NCBI GenBank assembly: GCA_023250755.1
Contig: JAHFAC010000139.1
Location: 1 to 5,686 of the forward strand
Direction: 5' to 3'
Source: Bacteriovoracaceae bacterium
GTDB taxonomy: Bacteria; Bdellovibrionota; UBA1018
DNA length: 5,686 bases
Shown here: one piece after another, positions 5,137-5,686 of the stretch
Layout of the letters: each line of letters opens with the position of its first letter
Numbering within the stretch: the first letter of the stretch is position 1
Program-made: the position numbers and the translations under genes
The notes under the pieces: model-generated
Databases searched by the model: none
What the model was told of the DNA's origin: nothing
The model's input: only the letters and a program-made list of their open reading frames with translations

Positions 5137-5686
5137 CTATAAACTCCTAATCGGCAACGTTAAACGCTCAAACTGGAGAGCGTTGTGAACGACCTCTCCA
5201 GCCGAGATCTGAGCCGAATCCAGAGCGACGACATGAGATACAGTCGCTCCGTTGCCGACGGTACTCCCTTTCCCCAAGACCGTACCGGGGCCTAAGCAAA
5301 CGTTTTTGCCTATCGTACATTTTCTTCCGAGAATCAGGGGAGGTTTTAGTACTGCGTTGGGCAGAATCTCTCCCTTCGCTATCCAGAGGCCAGGTTTCGT
5401 CTCTTCATAGGCTCCGAAAGAAGGAAGAAATTTACCGAGCGTTGGGTCTCCCCACTGCAACCGGTCGAGCAATTTCATCGATGCCGACCAGAGTGTGGTT
5501 GTCTCTCCGGTGTCATACCAATAGGTGTTCTTCGTATATTCTGCGTATATTCTATCTGGCATCTCTTTCATCAACGTGGGATAGAGGACATCATTGATCC
5601 CGCAAGGTGCCTCCTTCAGATGGCGAAACACGGTATTGTCCAAAATATGAATACCGGTAAAAATTCCTGAACGGAACGGTCGTTTT
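5137..5686 (-). CDS. Sugar-nucleotide nucleotidyltransferase (NDP-sugar synthase type), C-terminal part
   Basis: This is a partial gene running off the right window edge; 182 C-terminal residues are visible. The frame stays open upstream of the in-frame TTG at 5643, reading RPFRSGIFTGIHILDNTVF, so that TTG is internal and not a start. The pattern FTGIHIL, then a segment ending LYPTLMKE, then TYWYDTGE is the end of the nucleotidyltransferase catalytic domain, where W-x-D-x-G lies near the sugar and metal site. The next section carries short I-G-x-x-x type repeats (LGRKCTIGKNVCLGPG and onward), forming a left-handed beta-helix tail. The family makes NDP-activated sugars from sugar-1-phosphates for cell-wall or surface polysaccharides; substrate specificity cannot be told from this part. 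The stop lies 15 bp beyond the outer TTA, so the C terminus appears native. Confidence 0.85.
   Translation of the reverse strand, partial: KRPFRSGIFTGIHILDNTVFRHLKEAPCGINDVLYPTLMKEMPDRIYAEYTKNTYWYDTGETTTLWSASMKLLDRLQWGDPTLGKFLPSFGAYEETKPGLWIAKGEILPNAVLKPPLILGRKCTIGKNVCLGPGTVLGKGSTVGNGATVSHVVALDSAQISAGEVVHNALQFERLTLPIRSL

Noticed and set aside
4415..5150. Overlapping plus-strand frames of 144-176 residues across the second IS
   Set aside because: They lie antisense to the transposase pseudogene, have low-complexity Ser/Pro/Arg-rich translations and no recognisable motif. They are shadows of the minus-strand codon pattern.
1..5686. CRISPR array, tRNA, toxin-antitoxin pair or defence operon
   Set aside because: No spaced direct repeats, tRNA-like folds, small paired frames or known defence-protein motifs were seen on either strand.

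Overview
The window looks like a bacterial accessory or junction region of roughly even base composition. It holds two gene fragments cut by the window edges, one orphan exported protein, and a dense set of mobile-element remains. The host cannot be named from this sequence. The edge genes (a CheY-like receiver fragment and an NDP-sugar nucleotidyltransferase) and the mix of GTG/TTG starts fit a Gram-negative bacterium. A deltaproteobacterial or Bdellovibrionota-like host is only a guess.

Left part (1-1344): the frame entering at base 2 encodes the end of a receiver-like protein (motif PIYLDSNLGDG). Its similarity to that family stops near base 124. From there a different frame encodes a tyrosine recombinase with every catalytic residue present (R231, K255, H326, R329, H352, Y361). 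The recombinase lacks the first dozen or so residues expected for its family and has no convincing ribosome binding site, so this looks like a breakpoint between a host gene and a mobile-element remnant.

Middle (1345-2756): a single protein gene, best started at GTG 1531, encodes an unrecognised protein with an N-terminal signal sequence and a C-terminal hydrophobic segment. A perfect 12-bp palindrome with an embedded -10-like TATAGT sits just upstream. Downstream, at 2681-2708, is what looks like a solo, decayed end of an ISAzo13-family element next to a TTA.

Right part (2757-5118): two different ISAzo13-family insertion sequences lie tail to tail. The first (2757-4056, 1300 bp) has an intact DDE transposase and 28-bp terminal inverted repeats. 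The second (4060-5118, 1059 bp, opposite orientation) has 18-bp inverted repeats. Its transposase is broken by an internal deletion of about 262 bp that also shifts the frame. The trinucleotide TTA occurs on the outer left side, exactly between the two elements, and on the outer right side. This suggests that one element inserted into the target duplication of the other.

Right edge (5137-5686, minus strand): the C-terminal part of a sugar-nucleotide nucleotidyltransferase with a left-handed beta-helix tail. Its stop codon lies 18 bp from the IS boundary and 15 bp beyond the outer TTA, so the IS pair spared the gene.

No CRISPR array, tRNA, rRNA or recognisable defence operon is visible. The nearest candidate for something undescribed is the orphan exported protein between the mobile remnants. 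The best-supported structural observation is the TTA-sharing IS pair.
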